A stretch of 64,000 nucleotides of DNA from Mucilaginibacter corticis. GTDB lineage: Bacteria; Bacteroidota; Bacteroidia; Sphingobacteriales; Sphingobacteriaceae. The position numbers were made by a program, and so were the translations under genes. This document shows, piece after piece, positions 60,651 to 64,000 of the stretch; position 1 is the first letter of the stretch; each line of letters begins with the position of its first letter. The notes under the pieces were generated by a model that saw only the letters and a list, made by a program, of their open reading frames with translations, did not search any database and had not been told where the DNA came from. Location of the stretch: contig NZ_VLPK01000005.1 of the NCBI RefSeq assembly GCF_007558865.1, forward strand, positions 177,470 through 241,469, read 5' to 3'.

Positions 60651-61744
60651 ATTGTGACATCATTTTATCTAACAAGCCTAAACCCTACGTGGAAGTAAAA
60701 AAAACAAAAAAATATAGCTATTTCGTCGGGATCGATATATCTAAAAACAAACTGGACATTGCCGTGTGCCATGAAAGAAACTTTCTTTTTCATACCGAAA
60801 TTATGAACGATGACCAGGCGATTCGTTCATTTGTGAGCAAGCTCAAAGAAATGCCCGGCTTCAAATTATCCAAAGCAGTGTTTGCCATGGAAAATACAGG
60901 ATTCTATGGGAATCATTTGCTTAGCGTGCTTTTCAAACTCAAAGCAAGCATCGTTCAGGATCACCCCTTAAAAATAAAAAGATCAATGGGCGTTACAAGA
61001 GGGAAAGATGATAAGAATGACGCAATCCGTATCGCGGAATATACCTGGAAAAACCGCGATGAAATCAAGTTGTGGATGCCCAAAAGAAAGATCATGACAG
61101 AACTCGCGGGCCTGATGACGCTGCGAAACCGGTTGATCGGCGTAGCTGTGATCCTTAAAACCCCGCAAAAAGAGGAAAAAAGCTTTATCCCCGGGAAATA
61201 TCATAGCGGTAAGGTCATGGCTTGTAAAGCAAGTATCGCGGCTATTACAGGTGACCTGGAAGCCATTGAACTAGAGATCAGGTCACTGATCAGCGCTGAC
61301 GACCACCTGGCCAGGTTGCTGGAAATTATTACGTCTGTGCCTTTCATTGGGTTTGTTACTGCTGTAACGATGATTATTTGTACGAACGAGTTCAAAGATA
61401 TATGCGATCCCAAAAAATTTGCCTGTTATTCAGGTATTGCACCTTTTCCCAGGGAATCAGGAACTATAACCCGGAGACGGCGCATATCACCCTTCGCGAA
61501 CAGGAAAATGAAAGCATTGCTGCACGTTTGCGCAGTAGGTGCTGCTACCAGGAATGAAGAGCTGAACAATTATTACAAACGAAAATTGGAGGAAGGAAAA
61601 CATAAATTATCCATTTTTAACGCGGTACGCTATAAATTGGTCCTCCGGGTTTTTTCCTGCGTCAAACAGGACCGTCTTTTTATCAGGGAGATCCGATGCG
61701 CTAAAACGCTGGTTATTGTACCAGTCGAGAACTGCGTGATATAA
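60641..61744 (+). mobile_element. IS110-family transposase
   Basis: A 367-residue DEDD transposase of the IS110 family, started at the ATG at 60641 (a GTG about 15 codons in is also possible). The N-terminal RuvC-like domain has YFVGIDISKNKLDIAV (Asp), FAMENTGFYG (Glu) and DDKNDAIRIAEY (two Asp). The C-terminal Transposase_20 domain has SVPFIGFVTAVTMI, ACYSGIAPFPRESGT (serine) and RRRRISPFANRKMKALL. IS110 elements use a structured bridge RNA from a non-coding end. No room for one exists upstream (42 bases to the divergent xre gene); the downstream 430 bases hold the repeat array. It appears intact. Confidence 0.88.
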
Positions 61745-61755
61745 TCAAACTCATT

Positions 61756-61825
61756 AAGCCGGAAAGCGAATTAAATTCACGCGTAAGCCAAGGGCTTGTC
61801 ACCAGAATAAATCTTTCCGGCTTTT
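61756..61825 (+). repeat. Module A, copy 1
   Basis: 70 nt. The outer stem AAGCCGGAAAG pairs with CTTTCCGGCTT over 11 Watson-Crick pairs, then TT. The inner hairpin is AAGCC-AAG-GGCTT. The outer stem differs from copy 2 at the eighth pair by A-T to G-C with pairing kept. Confidence 0.85.
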
Positions 61826-61840
61826 ATAACATTCTGGCAT

Positions 61841-61915
61841 AAAATACAGCGGCCGGATTAGTCCTTTGTTTAAGCATAGACTTAAGCTCATGATACGAAT
61901 CACCGCCTGTATTTT
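61841..61915 (+). repeat. Module B, copy 1
   Basis: 75 nt. Ends AAAATACAG and CTGTATTTT pair over 9 bp, extended by CGG/CCG past a bulged C. Inside are GGATTAGTCC and TTAAG-CATAGA-CTTAA hairpins. Confidence 0.8.
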
Positions 61916-61924
61916 TTATAGAAT

Positions 61925-61994
61925 AAGCCGGGGAGCGAATTAAGTGCACGCGTAAGCCAAGGGCTTGTCACCAGAATAAATCTTCCCGGCTTTT
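61925..61994 (+). repeat. Module A, copy 2
   Basis: 70 nt. Outer stem AAGCCGGGGAG with CTTCCCGGCTT, ten Watson-Crick pairs and one G-T, then TT. Inner hairpin AAGCC-AAG-GGCTT unchanged. Confidence 0.85.
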
Positions 61995-62009
61995 AGAGCC
62001 GACAAATAT

Positions 62010-62084
62010 AAAATACAGCGGCTGGATTAGTCCTTTGTTTAAGCATAGACTTAAGCGTATGAAACGAATCGCCGCCTGTATTTT
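62010..62084 (+). repeat. Module B, copy 2
   Basis: 75 nt. Same stem and hairpins as copy 1. The inner outer-stem extension gains one pair (CGGC with GCCG) compared with copy 1. Differences cluster in GCGTATGAAACGAATCG. Confidence 0.8.
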
Positions 62085-62093
62085 AGATGATAT

Positions 62094-62163
62094 GGGCCGG
62101 GGAGCGAATTAAGTTCACGCATAAGCCAAGGGCTTGTCACCAGAATAAATCTTCCCGGCTTTT
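62094..62163 (+). repeat. Module A, copy 3
   Basis: 70 nt. The first two stem bases change from AA to GG, which still pair with TT as wobble pairs. The rest is as in copy 2, followed by further T's (CTTCCCGGCTTTTT). Confidence 0.85.
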
Positions 62164-62237
62164 TACGATCACCATTTTTCATTTAATATCTGCGTATCTA
62201 TCATTAAATTCGCCTGCATTTATTTTTTACCAGGCGC

Positions 62238-62975
62238 TTGAAGATTTCCTTAATTACCGTCACTTTTAATGCAGCCCGAACGATCCAGGCCTGTATAGAA
62301 TCTGTTATAGCACAAGATTATAAAAATATAGAATATATTTTTATTGACGGCGGTTCAACAGATGATACACTAGCGATAGCCAGCCTTTACCGGTCTTCGA
62401 TCGATTATTTGATCACCGGCCCGGATAGAGGTATCTACGACGCTATCAACAAAGGTATCGCGCTTGCAACCGGCGAAATTGTCGGGTTATTAAATGCGGA
62501 CGATGTATTTGCAGCAAATGATATACTGTCTGTTGTCGTCCGCGCATTTGAAGGAAAGCAGGTAAAAATCGTGTACGGTGATCTGGATTATGTCCGCCAG
62601 GATGGGACTATCATTCGAAAATGGCGAAGCGGCGAAATGAAAGCAGGTAGCTTTGATCGTGGGTGGATGCCCCCCCACCCAACTTTTTACTGTCGGCGGG
62701 GATTATTTGACCAGTATGGTGTGTACAGCCTGGATCACGGTACTGCGGCAGACTACGAACTGATGCTTCGATATTTGCATGTATATCGGTTACCGTCAGC
62801 CTATTTGCCAGTGGTCATGGTAAAGATGAGAACGGGCGGGGCCAGCAACAACAGCCTGGGCAGCAGGTTAAAAGCTTTAGGGAATGACTACAAGGCGATG
62901 CGGTCAAATAAGATCAAATGGCCCTGGCTGGCCTTATTATTTAAGCCTTTGCGTAAAATCAAACAGTTCTTTTAA
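62238..62975 (+). CDS. Glycosyltransferase family 2
   Basis: A 245-residue GT-A glycosyltransferase. It begins KISLITVTFNAARTIQACI; the nucleotide-sugar site includes FIDGGSTDDTL and the metal motif is LNADD (DxD-type). The GDLDYVRQDG and HPTFYCRRGLFDQYG regions match WcaA/WcaE-type polysaccharide enzymes. The start is a TTG at 62238, directly at the expected first residue; no ATG exists upstream in frame. It is the first gene after the mobile scar, so the end nearest the array may have lost its native start or promoter. It meets the DUF4254 gene with a 4-base coding overlap. Confidence 0.82.
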   Translation: MKISLITVTFNAARTIQACIESVIAQDYKNIEYIFIDGGSTDDTLAIASLYRSSIDYLITGPDRGIYDAINKGIALATGEIVGLLNADDVFAANDILSVVVRAFEGKQVKIVYGDLDYVRQDGTIIRKWRSGEMKAGSFDRGWMPPHPTFYCRRGLFDQYGVYSLDHGTAADYELMLRYLHVYRLPSAYLPVVMVKMRTGGASNNSLGSRLKALGNDYKAMRSNKIKWPWLALLFKPLRKIKQFF

Positions 62976-63562
62976 CGCGGGATCTTCGTGTACAGCTGAG
63001 GGTTCAAATCAGGGTCATTATACATTTTGAACTGCCTGTAGATTTTGAGGGTGAGTTTGCCCTGTTCCAGGCGGGAAAGAACATCTGTTAAACAAGCTGA
63101 CAGGTCTGTAATTTGTTCTTTCAGGATGATCACTTTTTCTTCACATTGTGCTTTATGCAGCAGGGAAGCGCCCTGTCTTGTGGTCTCTTCCTGCATGTGG
63201 TATAATTTAAGGTTGAGGATAGATAGCCTGTCGATCATCATTCCCGGTGTTTCCGAGTGCAGCGCCTTGCTTTGATTTAATTTTTTTGAGGTCAAAAACG
63301 TCAACAGCCATTCATCGATCTCTTCGATCGAATTATTTCTTGACTGGTTATACCGGTCAATATTTCTTTTGACGGCAAGCATTTTTTCGGGTTCAATATC
63401 GGGGATCCGCGCTATATCTTCTTCGTGCCATAAAAGAAAATTCCAATGATTATTTTCCTGTACAAACTTCATTGGAAGACTGTTTGCATTGATCATGATC
63501 TGCTTGTGCCAGTGATTAATTTCTTCAAATTGTTTTTGTACGATATCTTTTACGTTCAACAT
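62972..63562 (-). CDS. DUF4254 family protein
   Basis: A 196-residue helical protein matching DUF4254, found in Bacteroidota lipopolysaccharide and capsule clusters. Features are a conserved NFLLWHEEDIAR (about residue 43) and a SETPGMMIDRLSILNLKLYHM helix pair, followed by an acidic helical end. Reaction is unknown. It is convergent with the glycosyltransferase and 12 bases downstream of the acetyltransferase gene, likely in one operon with it. Confidence 0.78.
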   Translation of the reverse strand: MLNVKDIVQKQFEEINHWHKQIMINANSLPMKFVQENNHWNFLLWHEEDIARIPDIEPEKMLAVKRNIDRYNQSRNNSIEEIDEWLLTFLTSKKLNQSKALHSETPGMMIDRLSILNLKLYHMQEETTRQGASLLHKAQCEEKVIILKEQITDLSACLTDVLSRLEQGKLTLKIYRQFKMYNDPDLNPQLYTKIPR

Positions 63563-63574
63563 ATCCGGTAAATA

Positions 63575-64000
63575 TTAAAGGGGGCTTGCCCCGATGGCCC
63601 TTTGGCGAATCTTTGTCGCCGGGTTGCCCTGGTAAATTGAATAGGGTTCCAAGTCTTTTGTGGCGACGGAACCTGTAGTCAGCACTGCATGCGATGCAAC
63701 GGTGATTCCCTGGTTAACAACGGCTTTGGCGCCTATCCATACACCGTCTTCCAGTACAACCTCGCCGGTTATTAAATTAAAAGAAGTCTTTTTATAATTG
63801 TGGCTGCCGGTAAGTATCATGGCCCCTTGTGATATACAAACGTTCGATCCTATGGTCACCATCACTAAACTGTCAACCCAAACATCTTCGCCTATCCATA
63901 CCTCATCAGCAATGTTAAGGTTCCAAGGGTATTTGATATTTACGTTGGGTTTTATTTCAACCTGTTGGCCAATTTTGGCACCAAACAAACGCAACAGTGC
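63575..64000 (-). CDS. WcaF-like sugar O-acetyltransferase, left-handed beta-helix (5' end outside the window)
   Basis: The visible 142 residues form a hexapeptide-repeat acyltransferase: NLNIADEVWIGEDVWVD, VTIGSNVCISQGAMILTGSH, the catalytic His in GSHNY, then VWIGAKAVVNQGITV and the C-terminal YQGNPATKIR. The frame stays open to base 64000 and reads ALLRLFGAKIG there, as in WcaF of about 180 residues, so roughly 40 residues are outside. It acetylates a polysaccharide precursor using acetyl-CoA. It belongs to the cluster that continues off the window. Confidence 0.8.
   Translation of the reverse strand, partial: ALLRLFGAKIGQQVEIKPNVNIKYPWNLNIADEVWIGEDVWVDSLVMVTIGSNVCISQGAMILTGSHNYKKTSFNLITGEVVLEDGVWIGAKAVVNQGITVASHAVLTTGSVATKDLEPYSIYQGNPATKIRQRAIGASPL

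Larger units (their letters stand above)
61756..62163 (+). repeat. Tandem array: 2.4 copies of a 169-bp unit with two foldable modules
   Basis: Module A (70 nt) occurs three times at an exact 169-bp period (61756, 61925, 62094); module B (75 nt core) occurs twice between them (61841, 62010), also 169 bp apart. Modules are near-identical between copies but the linkers are not, so each module is under its own constraint. Both modules have ends that pair as inverted repeats and one internal hairpin. No ORF runs through the array. It follows the IS110 transposase by 12 bases. Confidence 0.9.

Noticed and set aside
61756..62163. CRISPR array
   Set aside because: Only 2.4 units, repeats of 70-75 nt, linkers not spacer-like in length, no cas genes. 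The unit is a tandem duplication of structured modules.
61756..62163. Integron attC sites or a type III toxin-antitoxin RNA repeat
   Set aside because: No RYYYAAC/GTTRRRY ends or integrase for attC; type III antitoxin repeats are about 36 nt and precede a toxin gene, none of which is seen.

Overview
The window looks like the chromosome of a Bacteroidota bacterium, most likely Sphingobacteriaceae and Mucilaginibacter-like. Reasons: a SusC/SusD pair, a MurF-alanine racemase fusion, a NagB-PIG-L fusion, many GH92/GH109/GH127/GH172-type secreted glycosidases, FtsX-type 800-residue permeases, and promoters of the Bacteroidota type (TTTG, about 20 nt, TAnnTTTG). Genus is an inference from gene content only.

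Layout. 1-9.6 kb: housekeeping and transport genes (end of a sodium:solute symporter, LOG-family protein, a degenerate signal-peptidase-like protein, two tandem TetA-like MFS pumps, a DUF502 membrane protein, small proteins, MurF-Alr). 9.6-12.2 kb: recX, tRNA-Gly, a tRNA fragment, tRNA-Leu, a truncated GIY-YIG gene, an orphan PD-(D/E)XK-like ORF, and two cold-shock-domain genes. 12.6-15 kb: an ABC permease. 15.3-19.3 kb: GH43 and GH127 arabinose-releasing enzymes with an AraC regulator. 19.3-33.4 kb: a minus-strand operon (GH172, GH116, aldehyde dehydrogenase, UxaA-type dehydratase, FAH-family protein, lipoprotein) divergent from two tandem GH92 genes. Read together these suggest release of a pentose from a complex glycan and its oxidation via a 2-keto-3-deoxypentonate to 2-oxoglutarate; a D-arabinan is one possible substrate.

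34.1-57.0 kb: a large amino-sugar utilisation region. It has SusC/SusD, two NahK-like N-acetylhexosamine kinases, a GlmM-type phosphomutase, a NagB-PIG-L fusion, a FucP/NagP-type sugar importer, a NagX-like membrane protein, a GH109 alpha-GalNAc'ase, a GH27/36-like enzyme, two DUF4874/DUF4832 proteins, a CBM9-like protein and a LacI-family regulator. Five copies of a palindrome GTGTNCGNACAC sit on or next to the promoters of the four transcription units, so the region looks like one LacI-controlled regulon.

57.2-59.1 kb: an AraC regulator and a short-chain dehydrogenase. 59.25-62.2 kb: a scar of mobile DNA, starting at a degraded tRNA 3' half with its terminator, then broken HTH and RteC-like genes, an XRE regulator, an IS110-family transposase and, just after it, an undescribed tandem array: 2.4 copies of a 169-bp unit made of two foldable modules (A 70 nt, B 75 nt), with compensatory changes in the module A stem. 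This array is the best candidate for something new. 62.2-64 kb: the edge of a surface-polysaccharide cluster (glycosyltransferase, DUF4254 protein, partial WcaF-like acetyltransferase).
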